From a virus, in the IMG/VR virus record IMGVR_UViG_3300025030_000459, positions 1 to 20,866 of that record: a stretch of 20,866 bases of DNA, one strand, 5' to 3'. The number at the start of each line of letters is the position of its first letter. Positions within the stretch are counted from its first letter, which is position 1. The position numbers and the translations under genes were made by a program. The notes beneath the pieces are model-generated. The model was not told the DNA's origin, did not search any database, and was given only the letters and a program-made list of their open reading frames with translations. Shown in pieces: positions 1 to 6,729 of this stretch.

Positions 1-92
1 GGGTGGGAAATAAAATAAATGTTAATCCTTATAGCCTTGAATACGAAGATGATAATAAATCAAAAAGAGTATTAGTTACTTTTATATATTAA
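1..92 (+). CDS. C-terminal fragment of a gene entering from the left
   Basis: Reading from base 3 there is an open frame of 29 codons ending in TAA at 90-92; it enters from outside the window. The peptide is hydrophilic and ends in a short hydrophobic strand (VLVTFIY). It is too short to assign. The next gene starts 34 bases downstream after a leader of the type repeated throughout this window, which fits a real gene end here. An accidental open frame of this length in A+T-rich DNA cannot be excluded. Confidence 0.45.
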   Translation, partial: VGNKINVNPYSLEYEDDNKSKRVLVTFIY

Positions 93-126
93 CTTAATTT
101 ATTAATCTTTATTAAAACTTAAAAAA

Positions 127-687
127 ATGAAAGACAAATTAACAAATGAGAAAATTGATCCAAATACAGATACGTATTATGAGGATCGCTTTGGTGATTT
201 CTACAATGAAGGTAGTTATCAATATATGTGGGAAACCCCTAGCACAATTTTTGAAATTGGACCAAATGGGGTTATAACCTTAAAATTCAATAATTCTTTT
301 GGTATGATGGATATGGATGAGAGTGGTGAATTATCTCTTGAAATGCCAGAACCTATTAAAGAAGAAAAATGGGTTAATACTGGTGGATATCGTGGTCATA
401 CTGATTGGGTGTTAAATGATGGATTTGTTGAATATTCTGAAGGGTGGGTAACAGGTCATCCTAATGAAACAACAAAAAGAAAAGCAGAACTTTCTGAATT
501 ATATGATGATTTAAGAACTGGTAAATTAGTTCCGCCAGTTACAATTTGGTGGGTATTTGGAGTAACATCCAATATATTTTCCACTGCATCTTCTATAATT
601 ATAAAAAAGAAAGATATGAAAAAATTAGATAAGTGGCTGGAATCAATTGGACATTCAAAAGAAAGTATTGATTATCAGATGTCGTGA
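127..687 (+). CDS. Hypothetical protein, 186 aa; stop codon supplied by the adjacent IS
   Basis: I do not recognise the family. The product is acidic in its first half (Tyr/Asp/Glu-rich, residues 15-90) and has a short hydrophobic stretch near residues 138-160 (TIWWVFGVTSNIF) followed by a basic tail. The ATG follows the A-rich leader typical of this phage (TTAACTTAATTTATTAA, then AAAACTTAAA), so the start is well supported. The TGA stop (685-687) lies in the end of the IS element. If the element is removed, the codon becomes TAA at the same place, so the protein is probably full length. A weak variant promoter (TACTTTTA near 77-84) lies upstream without a clear -33 box. Confidence 0.7.
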   Translation: MKDKLTNEKIDPNTDTYYEDRFGDFYNEGSYQYMWETPSTIFEIGPNGVITLKFNNSFGMMDMDESGELSLEMPEPIKEEKWVNTGGYRGHTDWVLNDGFVEYSEGWVTGHPNETTKRKAELSELYDDLRTGKLVPPVTIWWVFGVTSNIFSTASSIIIKKKDMKKLDKWLESIGHSKESIDYQMS

Positions 688-840
688 ACTACCCCTTGCC
701 TAAATAACTAAAGGCAAAGGGGCTTCGGAAGATAAAAAATGATGAACCATATCAGAACATACAGAATTACCAACCAAGTTGATACCCAACTTATGAATAT
801 TAATAGCAGCATTATGGTCTCTCGTAGTTTCAAACTCACA
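684..840 (-). ncRNA. Putative omega RNA (reRNA) at the TnpB right end
   Basis: In this family the guide RNA scaffold overlaps the 3' end of tnpB and the right end of the element, and the guide is the flanking DNA just outside. Here the minus strand has a stem formed by 713-722 (GGCAAAGGGG) and 692-700 (CCCCTTGCC), with one bulged base and a 12-base loop, followed by TAGTTCAC at the boundary. The 5' limit of about 840 is a guess from usual lengths. The guide would begin on the minus strand at base 683 (GACATCTGATAATCAA). Confidence 0.45.
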
Positions 841-1857
841 AGTAGTACACTTATGAGAGCGTTCATAGAGGGTTTTAGGTTCGAGAGTACCACAATTACT
901 GCATTTTATTGTTGTGCCTTTTGGATTTACTGCTATACAATAAGTACCAGCATCTTCCGCTTTGTACTTCAGCATAAAAATAAATGTACTCCAAGAGGCA
1001 TCAGAAATATGTTTTTGAAGATTATATTTATTATCTTCAATCATTTGTTTAATTTTCAAATCTTCATAAGCAATAAGGTCAAAAGTATTTACCAACCTAT
1101 AAGAAAGTTTATGCTGAAAATGATTTCTCTGTCTTGCAATTTTTCTATGAAGATTGGTAAGTTGTTTTTTAATTTTTTTACTTTTCCCTTTAGAGTATTT
1201 GCTCTGAATTTCTTTAAGTTTATCTTCAGATTGTTTCAAATATTTTGGATTGGCAATTTCTTCTCCATTGGAAAGTACTGCAAAATTAGTAAGTCCCAAA
1301 TCAATCCCAATTACATTAGTAATAACTTTCTTTTCTGGAATAGGATTAGAAAGTTTACAAGAGAAAATAACATACCATTGATTGCCTTCTCTCTTAATTG
1401 TGCAAGTTTTTATTTCACTATTCAAAGGAATTTGCCTGTGAAGTTTAATTTTTATAGATCCTATTTTAGAAAGTCTAACTTTTTTATTAATAATATCAAA
1501 TCCACTTTGAGGATAAGTAAAACTATCATATCTATCAAAACTTTTATAACGAGGAAAACCAGATTTTTCTCCTTTTTGTTTTATTCTGCGAAAGAAATTT
1601 TGATAAGCCAAATCAACCCGTTTAATTACATTCTGCAATACTTGGCTATGAATTTTATTATATTCAGGGAATTCATCTTTAATCGATGGCAATTCATTTT
1701 GTTGTTCATTATAAGAAATAGATTTTTGAGCAATACGATATGCTTCTCTGCGATGCTCCAATGCTGTATTATAGAGTTTGAAGCAAGAAAACAAAGTATC
1801 TTGCAAAACTTTTTTCTGTTTGGGGGTAGGATAAATTCTATATTTATAAGCTCTCAT
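700..1857 (-). CDS. tnpB: TnpB RNA-guided nuclease of IS200/IS605 element
   Basis: TnpB proteins are RNA-guided endonucleases that cut DNA next to a short target-adjacent motif and help keep the element in the population; they are the ancestors of Cas12. With the start at 1857 (MRAYKYRIYPT, the usual N-terminus) the protein is 385 aa, a full family length. RuvC I is GIDLGL with Asp186, RuvC II is AYEDLKI with Glu265 and RuvC III is RDHNAAINI with Asp347, so the catalytic triad is intact. A zinc ribbon sits between II and III (Cys319, Cys322, Cys337, Cys340). Nine more in-frame codons upstream give a hydrophobic start that I reject. The 3' end of the gene runs through the right-end hairpin, as is common. 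Confidence 0.93.
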   Translation of the reverse strand: MRAYKYRIYPTPKQKKVLQDTLFSCFKLYNTALEHRREAYRIAQKSISYNEQQNELPSIKDEFPEYNKIHSQVLQNVIKRVDLAYQNFFRRIKQKGEKSGFPRYKSFDRYDSFTYPQSGFDIINKKVRLSKIGSIKIKLHRQIPLNSEIKTCTIKREGNQWYVIFSCKLSNPIPEKKVITNVIGIDLGLTNFAVLSNGEEIANPKYLKQSEDKLKEIQSKYSKGKSKKIKKQLTNLHRKIARQRNHFQHKLSYRLVNTFDLIAYEDLKIKQMIEDNKYNLQKHISDASWSTFIFMLKYKAEDAGTYCIAVNPKGTTIKCSNCGTLEPKTLYERSHKCTTCEFETTRDHNAAINIHKLGINLVGNSVCSDMVHHFLSSEAPLPLVI

Positions 1858-1931
1858 AATATAAATAAATATACCAATAAACAAAATTTATTTCAATATC
1901 CTAAAAGGTGGGGGATTTATTTTGTAAATAT

Positions 1932-1988
1932 TTTAAAACCCATTGAGCATTATTTGCTCATGCAGGTTCGAACCCTGCCTCTGGCACA
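1932..1988 (+). pseudogene. Orphan 3' half of a tRNA-Leu(UAA) gene
   Basis: From left to right: an anticodon loop TTTAAAA (anticodon TAA at 1934-1936), the 3' side of the anticodon stem CCCAT, a long variable arm hairpin TGAGCA/TGCTCA (1944-1960), a perfect T arm (GCAGG, TTCGAAC, CCTGC; 1962-1978), an acceptor strand CTCTGGC (1979-1985), discriminator A and CA. This is the class II layout of tRNA-Leu. The matching 5' half (acceptor GCCAGAG, D arm, ATGGG) is absent here and was not seen elsewhere in the window. Bases before the loop (AAATAT) cannot pair, so the break is at the anticodon loop. Confidence 0.75.
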
Positions 1989-2000
1989 AAAAATAAAATT

Positions 2001-2333
2001 ATGATTGTATATAGGGCAATGTCTAAAAAAGAAAGGGACTTAACTCTTGAACATAATGATTTTGCCTTTGACAAAAAACGTAAATATTTTTCATTTAATC
2101 TGGATTGGATAAAATCAAGAGTAATGGATGGAAATTTTAATAATTCCAAATTTAAAACAGAAAGATATAAGCATTTATTAAAATTTGAAATTGATGATGA
2201 ATATATAATTCAGTTTAGTAAAGTGGGGGAAAAAGAATTAATGTTACACAAATGGAAATCAAACTTTCCCATTAAAAATATCAGTGAAATTGAAAATGGC
2301 CCCGTAACTCAACAGGATAGAGTACTGCCATAA
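2001..2333 (+). CDS. Hypothetical protein, 110 aa, ending in tRNA-derived sequence
   Basis: Unrecognised. It is a mixed charged protein; the first residues (MIVYRAMSKKERD) and the body (KFEIDDEYIIQFS) look like a genuine globular domain. The gene starts 12 bases after the tRNA-Leu remnant and no host-type promoter is visible. Its last 11 codons (2298-2330) overlap the 5' half of a tRNA-Arg gene, so the natural C-terminus may have been replaced. The final residues (GPVTQQDRVLP) are then a translation of tRNA sequence. It may have been expressed with the tRNA genes before they were broken. Confidence 0.55.
   Translation: MIVYRAMSKKERDLTLEHNDFAFDKKRKYFSFNLDWIKSRVMDGNFNNSKFKTERYKHLLKFEIDDEYIIQFSKVGEKELMLHKWKSNFPIKNISEIENGPVTQQDRVLP
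2298..2329 (+). pseudogene. Orphan 5' half of a tRNA gene, probably tRNA-Arg
   Basis: GGCCCCG (2298-2304) reads as a 5' acceptor strand. It is followed by TA, a D arm with stem ACTC/GAGT (2307-2310, 2320-2323) and a loop containing the GG pair, a linker A, and CTGCC (2325-2329) as the 5' side of an anticodon stem. This closely matches the common tRNA-Arg(UCU) 5' half; the identity is from memory. The D stem has A-T pairs at both ends where G-C pairs are usual, so both sides changed together, which suggests descent from a working gene. After 2329 no GGCAG, T arm or CGGGGCC follows. The break is again at the anticodon arm. Confidence 0.6.
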
Positions 2334-2388
2334 ATAATTTCGATTCTGTTAAAATTTATAATTTAAAAATGGAATTATTTAAATAACT

Positions 2389-2712
2389 ATGACAGAAGAA
2401 TGTAGAAAAGAAATTATAGATTATCTCACATTAAAAGATTGGATATTTCCTCATAGTGTTAAATTGTTTGGTGGTTCTAATACCTCTTTTTTAAGCACAA
2501 TAATCATATACTCAAAAAATGGTGTAAAAAAAAATATGGAAAACAAATTTGAAAAAAATAAAATTAATATGTCAAAATATTTCTTAGAATATATTGGTCA
2601 TTTTTTAAGAAAATATAAAATAGAAACTGTTAATTTTTTTCATAGCGAGCAGATTACTTATACATCAAAATCCTGGAAATTTAAAGAAATAAAAGAGTCT
2701 ATTGTTTTATAA
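2389..2712 (+). CDS. Hypothetical protein, 107 aa
   Basis: Unrecognised. It has a short helical N-terminus (TEECRKEIIDYL), a central lysine/asparagine-rich stretch (around residues 44-60) and a predicted helix (KYFLEYIGHFLRKYKIE). The start ATG follows an A+T-only leader. The 3' end overlaps the converging DNA polymerase gene by 14 bases, so the two transcripts run into each other. No clear promoter is visible between 2334 and 2388. It could be the last gene of the leftmost plus-strand cluster. Confidence 0.55.
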   Translation: MTEECRKEIIDYLTLKDWIFPHSVKLFGGSNTSFLSTIIIYSKNGVKKNMENKFEKNKINMSKYFLEYIGHFLRKYKIETVNFFHSEQITYTSKSWKFKEIKESIVL

Positions 2713-5488
2713 CTTCCATTTCATCAATTTCTTTAAATTCCCCCCCGACTACCTCACTTAAAATCCATTTTTCTTCTCCATTTTCAATTTTAGGTAGTAT
2801 AACAAATTCTCCGTTATTATAATTTTCTTTATATGATTTTATATTTACCCCTTCTTTTTTAAATTTTCCTTTTAAATCTGATATTATATTATCATATCTT
2901 GTTATATCAAGTTGCCTGATACAATTGTTTGTGGTAAATCCATCAAATATTTCTCTTGGATTTTTCCCTATTTTATTCCAAAAATCTAACTCACGTTGGT
3001 CTATATTCATTGTCTCTTCAATTGTGTCCAAATCTTCCATTTGGAGTTTTAATTGTTTCTCAGTATAATATTGTTTATCTTTTGGATTTTTTACTAATAA
3101 TGTATCTCTGACTTCTTTTTGAAAACAAGTCAGCAATTGTTTTATCCTGTTATTTAAAATATTAACATATCTTAAAAAATTATAATGTCCATATTCTTCC
3201 TTTTCTGGATCAATTAATATTGAATTTCCAACATCCTGGTCTGAAACTTTATTTCCATTATTAACATAATAGACAATTTCCCCCAAGTTCTTATCAATGT
3301 TTTTTTCCACCAATAATTCCATATAGGCGAACCTTGGAAGTGGTTTTCCATTTTTATTTGTTTTTTGTAATCTTTTTTTATAATCTTGTTTTGATATTTT
3401 AACTTTAGCCTTATTTGCCATATAATTTAATGGTAATTGTTTATTATATATTTTTTCTATATACTCATAATAATATTCAACAAACTCTTTTGGTTTGTTG
3501 TTTAATAATAAATTAACACTTTTATCAATAAATTCTTCCAAATATCTTTGTATCTTATTTGATTTTAACGTATTCCCTGTAATTTCAGATTTTCCTTCAT
3601 AAGTCAAATTAACATAATTTTTTCTTTTCATATTAATTGAAGATTTCCATTTTTTGTCAATATCCAAATTCATGAATCCTTTCATATAAGTTTTATTAAA
3701 ATATTCAACCAATTCTTCAATTTTATTTTTATGACTGTCCGGTACTGAATAATTACCCCCATCTGTATCTGTTTGTAATAAAATAAAATCATTATCTACA
3801 AAATATTTTATCATTTTTCTAAGATATTGTCTTCCAGTACAAGTTATTCTTTCCCCACAATCCATATCACCCCAATTGAAAACTTCTGGAGCGCTTAAAG
3901 AACCAAAAAATCCATTATTTAATATTTTAAGTGGTAATTGTCTGACATTATAATAATTTGATAATTCTTCATTATTTTCTTTTTTATATTTTTCTTTTAA
4001 ATGTTTATATTTATTTCTTGTTTTACTAAAATAAGTTATCAATTTTTTCATAACATGATCAATATCACAATCTGGAAATACATCATGTTCAATCATAATT
4101 GAAGGATAAAGACTAGCAAAATCAAGTTTTACTATATTTTCTCCATATCCTATTTTAAATAATCTTGATAGTCCACCAACCATATCTCTTTTTTTATCAT
4201 TGTTTGGTATTGATATTTTATTTTCATAAGAATATGCCATCATAAGAATTTTCCAAGTAACTGCGGTTCCCATTGTCGATGTTCTTCCCAAAGAAGATGG
4301 TATCAATGAAGATAATAAAAAAGATGCCTGATTAAATATTTCATCTACTTGTTCTGTTTCCCATAAGTCATCCAAAAGATATTGACGTACTATTTCTTTT
4401 CCTGTTATTGTGTCTTCTGTTGAAGAAACATATTCATTATCTTTAATTAACTGATAATTATTAGTTTTTCTATCAATTTTATATCTTTTATTCTCTTTAT
4501 ATATTTGATAAATTTTATCACCATCAACATACATTCTATTTGGCTTATTTTTCTTTGCATATTTTGTAATATATTTTAATCCCCATGTTTTTATATCAGA
4601 ATTTATTGCCATTGTTCGTCTAACAGAATGAGCAACATCCGTTACATTGTATCCATACATTATTGTTTGAAAATATTCTTCTGTTTCTGATGCCATTTTT
4701 AAAAATCCTTTTTTCTTTCTTATTGGTTTTTTCTTATCCAAAGAAGTTGGAAACTCACAATTATTTAAATCAATACCCAATCTGTTACATCTTTCAATTA
4801 TAAAAGGAAAATCAAAATTTTCACTATTGTATCCACTTATAATTGAGGGTTTTATTTCATTTATTATTCTAAAAAACATTTCTATTCCTTCTATTTCGGA
4901 ATCATCATTATCATCAATTTCAATAACATGTTGAAAACCTCTATTATCTTTTATTCCAATTAAAAATATTTTTTGTGTTTTTGGATCAATTCCAGTTGTT
5001 TCAAGGTCAAAATATAATTTATGAACATCTTTATAATATTCAAAACCTTTAAATAATCTTTTTCCTGTTTGAATTAAAAATTGTTCCTCTGGTCTGTTTA
5101 TTATAAATAAATCTTTTCTTTCAAATGGGTCATATCCTCCTTTTTTAAAAAAATTAATTAATGCTCCAACAGATTTAGTACTGGTAACTAAATATTTAAA
5201 TCCGTTTTCCAATCTTAAATTATTATCTGTTCTTAATTTTTCTATTTTAATTCCATAATATTCTATTGCCTTATCTCTTATTTCTTTGGATTGATATAGT
5301 TGAATTTTATTTTGTTTTAAATCTTTCATAAAAAGATAGGGAGTATAATGATGTTTTTCAGTATATTTACCTTTTACTGGATCATCAATAAATAATGTAA
5401 CTGAATTGGTATAATAATCTCCCTCAACAGAAGTTATGTACCTTTGTGGGTCCTTTCCTTCTAAAAAAACTTCTATAAAATCTTTCAC
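2699..5488 (-). CDS. gp43: Family B DNA polymerase, T4 gp43-like
   Basis: This is the replicative polymerase with 3'-5' proofreading. The 929 residues compare with 898 in T4. Exonuclease motifs are Exo I DLETTG (161-166), Exo II GYNSENFDFP (219-228) and Exo III YLLDD (370-374). Polymerase motifs are A DFASLYPSI (456-464), B K521 to G529 (KILNNGFFG) and C TDTDG (573-577). All metal-binding aspartates are present. Motif C has Gly where T4-type enzymes usually have Ser. The start is GTG at 5486-5488; no ATG fits near the promoter. A host-type promoter lies 26 bases upstream (5515-5545), which fits early expression. It stands alone, without clamp or loader genes in view. Confidence 0.95.
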   Translation of the reverse strand: MKDFIEVFLEGKDPQRYITSVEGDYYTNSVTLFIDDPVKGKYTEKHHYTPYLFMKDLKQNKIQLYQSKEIRDKAIEYYGIKIEKLRTDNNLRLENGFKYLVTSTKSVGALINFFKKGGYDPFERKDLFIINRPEEQFLIQTGKRLFKGFEYYKDVHKLYFDLETTGIDPKTQKIFLIGIKDNRGFQHVIEIDDNDDSEIEGIEMFFRIINEIKPSIISGYNSENFDFPFIIERCNRLGIDLNNCEFPTSLDKKKPIRKKKGFLKMASETEEYFQTIMYGYNVTDVAHSVRRTMAINSDIKTWGLKYITKYAKKNKPNRMYVDGDKIYQIYKENKRYKIDRKTNNYQLIKDNEYVSSTEDTITGKEIVRQYLLDDLWETEQVDEIFNQASFLLSSLIPSSLGRTSTMGTAVTWKILMMAYSYENKISIPNNDKKRDMVGGLSRLFKIGYGENIVKLDFASLYPSIMIEHDVFPDCDIDHVMKKLITYFSKTRNKYKHLKEKYKKENNEELSNYYNVRQLPLKILNNGFFGSLSAPEVFNWGDMDCGERITCTGRQYLRKMIKYFVDNDFILLQTDTDGGNYSVPDSHKNKIEELVEYFNKTYMKGFMNLDIDKKWKSSINMKRKNYVNLTYEGKSEITGNTLKSNKIQRYLEEFIDKSVNLLLNNKPKEFVEYYYEYIEKIYNKQLPLNYMANKAKVKISKQDYKKRLQKTNKNGKPLPRFAYMELLVEKNIDKNLGEIVYYVNNGNKVSDQDVGNSILIDPEKEEYGHYNFLRYVNILNNRIKQLLTCFQKEVRDTLLVKNPKDKQYYTEKQLKLQMEDLDTIEETMNIDQRELDFWNKIGKNPREIFDGFTTNNCIRQLDITRYDNIISDLKGKFKKEGVNIKSYKENYNNGEFVILPKIENGEEKWILSEVVGGEFKEIDEMEVIKQ

Positions 5489-5514
5489 AATTTGAAAAAA
5501 CTTAAATTAATATA

Positions 5515-5545
5515 CAAAGATAATAAAAATTAACTAAAAAGTCAA
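5515..5545 (-). promoter_or_regulatory. Bacteroidota-type promoter for the DNA polymerase
   Basis: On the minus strand TTG (5543-5545) is followed by exactly 20 bases and then TATCTTTG (5515-5522). This is the primary sigma factor pattern of Bacteroidota (TTG at -33, TAnnTTTG at -7). It is the only host-type promoter seen on the minus strand. Confidence 0.75.
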
Positions 5546-5567
5546 TGGTTTTAATCTTATTTTCATA

Positions 5568-6155
5568 TTATTTTATTATATCCCATTCACCTTCTTTATT
5601 TTTCATTTGAAATTTTCCTTTAATATTATATATCTGATAAGGAAATTCATTCATCCAGAATAATTCTTTTCCAAAATATACATCCCCAACATTATTTGTG
5701 AAATTAACGGAATTAATGTTAAACCATATAATTGAAGTTAACCATACATTATCTTTATTATTAAATATAATATTATTTCCCATTTTATTAAGAGATTGTA
5801 ACCACACATTACCTTTATTATTAAATTGTATATTATTTCCCATTTCTTTAAGAAAATTTAACCATACATGACATTTATTATTAAACACAATATTATTTCC
5901 CATTTCTTTAAGAGAATCTAACCACACATAACCTTTATTATTAAATTCAATATTATCTGGAATATATGTTATTAAATCAGAATTAATATAACCACCACCA
6001 ATAATAATCTTATTGTTTTTTATTTTATAAGGATATTTTTCCTTATTTAATATATCAATAAATTCTTTTCTTAAAGAACCTTCCGAAGGGAAGGATTCAT
6101 CAATAATATTTTCAATTAATCTTTTAAATTGACTTTCTGTGATTACTATTTTCAT
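5568..6155 (-). CDS. Tandem-repeat protein with MKIxITExQF N-terminal motif (paralogue 1)
   Basis: Function unknown. The N-terminus MKIVITESQFKRLIENIIDE (1-20) is a short amphipathic helix shared with the gene at 17086-17658. Residues 68-147 hold four 20-residue repeats of the form NNIxFNNKGxVWLxSLKEMG, encoded by 60-base imperfect tandem repeats (about 5708-5950), which suggests a solenoid fold. The C-terminus (from VNFTNNV, 150) is also shared with the paralogue. A GC-rich hairpin (6079-6094) lies in frame near codons 21-26. The AT-only motif just upstream matches that of the paralogue. The product may be a virion or host-contact protein, but that is inference. Confidence 0.8.
   Translation of the reverse strand: MKIVITESQFKRLIENIIDESFPSEGSLRKEFIDILNKEKYPYKIKNNKIIIGGGYINSDLITYIPDNIEFNNKGYVWLDSLKEMGNNIVFNNKCHVWLNFLKEMGNNIQFNNKGNVWLQSLNKMGNNIIFNNKDNVWLTSIIWFNINSVNFTNNVGDVYFGKELFWMNEFPYQIYNIKGKFQMKNKEGEWDIIK
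5708..5950 (-). repeat. Four 60-base tandem repeats inside the repeat-protein gene
   Basis: The plus strand shows TTATTTCCCAT, then TTAAGAGA, then AACCACACAT and CTTTATTATTAAA recurring every 60 bases. Units differ at a few positions and encode the 20-residue repeats. The exact period with no indels indicates expansion by unequal recombination or slippage under coding constraint. Confidence 0.8.
6079..6094. repeat. GC-rich 6-4-6 hairpin inside a coding region (copy 1)
   Basis: CCTTCC-GAAG-GGAAGG is a perfect 6-base stem with a 4-base loop in strongly A+T-rich DNA. It is the reverse complement of the hairpin at 17302-17317 in the paralogous gene, where it sits at a different codon position. 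Here it encodes the FPSEG segment after the N-terminal motif. Confidence 0.7.
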
Positions 6156-6160
6156 ATATT

Positions 6161-6174
6161 CTTATATAAATATT
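6161..6174 (-). promoter_or_regulatory. Candidate late-type promoter motif
   Basis: On the coding strand this reads AATATTTATATAAG, ending five bases before the ATG of the repeat protein. The same motif with the same five-base spacing precedes the paralogue at 17658, and related copies precede the virion genes. If it is a -10 element, the mRNA would be almost leaderless. Chance occurrence in A+T-rich DNA is the main doubt. Confidence 0.4.
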
Positions 6175-6202
6175 TACTTATATTAAAATATTTGATAAAA
6201 TA

Positions 6203-6234
6203 TTTGGAAATGTCAATTATTTTACTTACCTTTG
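6203..6234 (+). promoter_or_regulatory. Bacteroidota-type promoter of the first accessory island
   Basis: TTTG (6203-6206), 20 bases, TACCTTTG (6227-6234). Downstream is the standard leader (TTAAC, ATTTATTAAC, AAAACTTAAAAACA) ending at the ATG at 6277. The sequence is almost the same as the promoter at 13112-13143. Confidence 0.8.
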
Positions 6235-6276
6235 TATTCTAATTAACTGAATTTATTAACTTAAAACTTAAAAACA

Positions 6277-6495
6277 ATGACAAACATAGAAAAATTAACA
6301 GAATTAGCTATAATAGGGGATATCAGACAACGTTTAGGCGCATCTGATGAAAATGATACATCAAAAGACTATAAAATTAATGAAATGAGTAATTATGAAC
6401 TTATTAAAAAATGGTGCGGATGGAACATTGGTGATGAAGAATGGTGGGTAACTATGAAATATAACTATGATATGTTAGAAAAAATGAAAAATTAA
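6277..6495 (+). CDS. Hypothetical small protein, 72 aa
   Basis: Unrecognised, but it looks like a real conserved small phage protein: acidic, with a Trp-rich C-terminal half (KKWCGWNIGDEEWWVTMK, 46-63). It is the first gene after a strong host-type promoter and starts at an ATG directly after the standard leader, so early expression is likely. Another copy of the leader, without a promoter, follows its stop and precedes the next gene. The tryptophan/glutamate cluster could be a protein-binding surface, as in phage inhibitors of host proteins, but nothing in the sequence shows a target. Confidence 0.75.
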   Translation: MTNIEKLTELAIIGDIRQRLGASDENDTSKDYKINEMSNYELIKKWCGWNIGDEEWWVTMKYNYDMLEKMKN

Positions 6496-6525
6496 CTTAA
6501 ATTATTAACTTAAAACTTAAAAACA

Positions 6526-6729
6526 ATGTATGAAGTAGATTTTACAGGTTGGACAAGAACACCAGAAGAACTTGATAGAGTAGAGACAGATAAATTATAT
6601 CGTTTTAAAAGAAACTGGATTATATTTTTTGGAATGATAAAATATAAAAGATTTCCTTTTGATAAAGATTTTTTTGATTATTTCTGGTACTATTTATCAA
6701 ATTTAATATTTAATAAAAATAACTTTTGA
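6526..6729 (+). CDS. Hypothetical aromatic-rich small protein, 67 aa
   Basis: Unrecognised. The C-terminal half is very rich in Phe, Tyr and Trp (FFDYFWYYLSNLIF, 49-62), with another hydrophobic stretch at 31-36 (WIIFFG), so it may associate with the membrane. It has its own copy of the standard leader (6493-6525) but no TAnnTTTG box, so it is probably co-transcribed with the gene before. Its TGA stop shares a base with the ATG of the next gene (TGATG), a classic coupling arrangement. Confidence 0.65.
   Translation: MYEVDFTGWTRTPEELDRVETDKLYRFKRNWIIFFGMIKYKRFPFDKDFFDYFWYYLSNLIFNKNNF

Larger units (their letters stand above)
684..1923 (-). mobile_element. IS200/IS605-family tnpB-only element (IS1341-like)
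   Basis: The element holds one tnpB gene on the minus strand and no tnpA. On that strand, the sequence just before the left end is TTTAC and the right end finishes in GGGGTAGTTCAC. The TTAC/TCAC pairing is typical of left and right cleavage sites in this family, which inserts without target duplication. A hairpin (692-722) lies just inside the right end. Boundaries were set by the flanks: removing 684-1923 joins GATGTC to GTAAATA and recreates a TAA stop for the upstream gene. Ends could be off by a few bases. A tnpA source would have to be elsewhere in the phage or host. Confidence 0.75.

Noticed and set aside
692-722. Right-end hairpin of the IS as a transcription terminator
   Set aside because: No T run follows it on either strand, and its place at the IS boundary is better explained as a transposition and omega RNA structure.
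708-893. Minus-strand 61-codon frame inside tnpB
   Set aside because: It lies in another frame of the conserved RuvC III and zinc-ribbon region of tnpB, which is clearly the real gene.
739-2004. Long plus-strand open frame (421 codons)
   Set aside because: It is antisense to tnpB over almost its full length, is rich in Phe, Ile and Asn as expected for the complement of A+T-rich coding DNA, and has no recognisable motifs or leader.
1958-2149. Minus-strand 63-codon frame ending in VPEAGFEPA
   Set aside because: The end is the complement of the tRNA-Leu T arm, a well-known false peptide from tRNA genes, and the rest is antisense to the gene at 2001.
1932-2329. A single trans-split or permuted tRNA made of the two halves
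   Set aside because: The 5' acceptor GGCCCCG does not pair with the 3' acceptor CTCTGGC, and the anticodon stem sides CTGCC and CCCAT do not pair, so they come from different tRNAs.
5534-5566. Minus-strand mini-ORF MKIRLKPLTF
   Set aside because: Ten residues overlapping the polymerase -33 box. It is interesting as a trace of the MKIRL motif but too short to list as a gene.
5708-5950. CRISPR array
   Set aside because: The 60-base periodic units are in frame inside a protein gene, vary along their whole length and have no spacer-repeat pattern.
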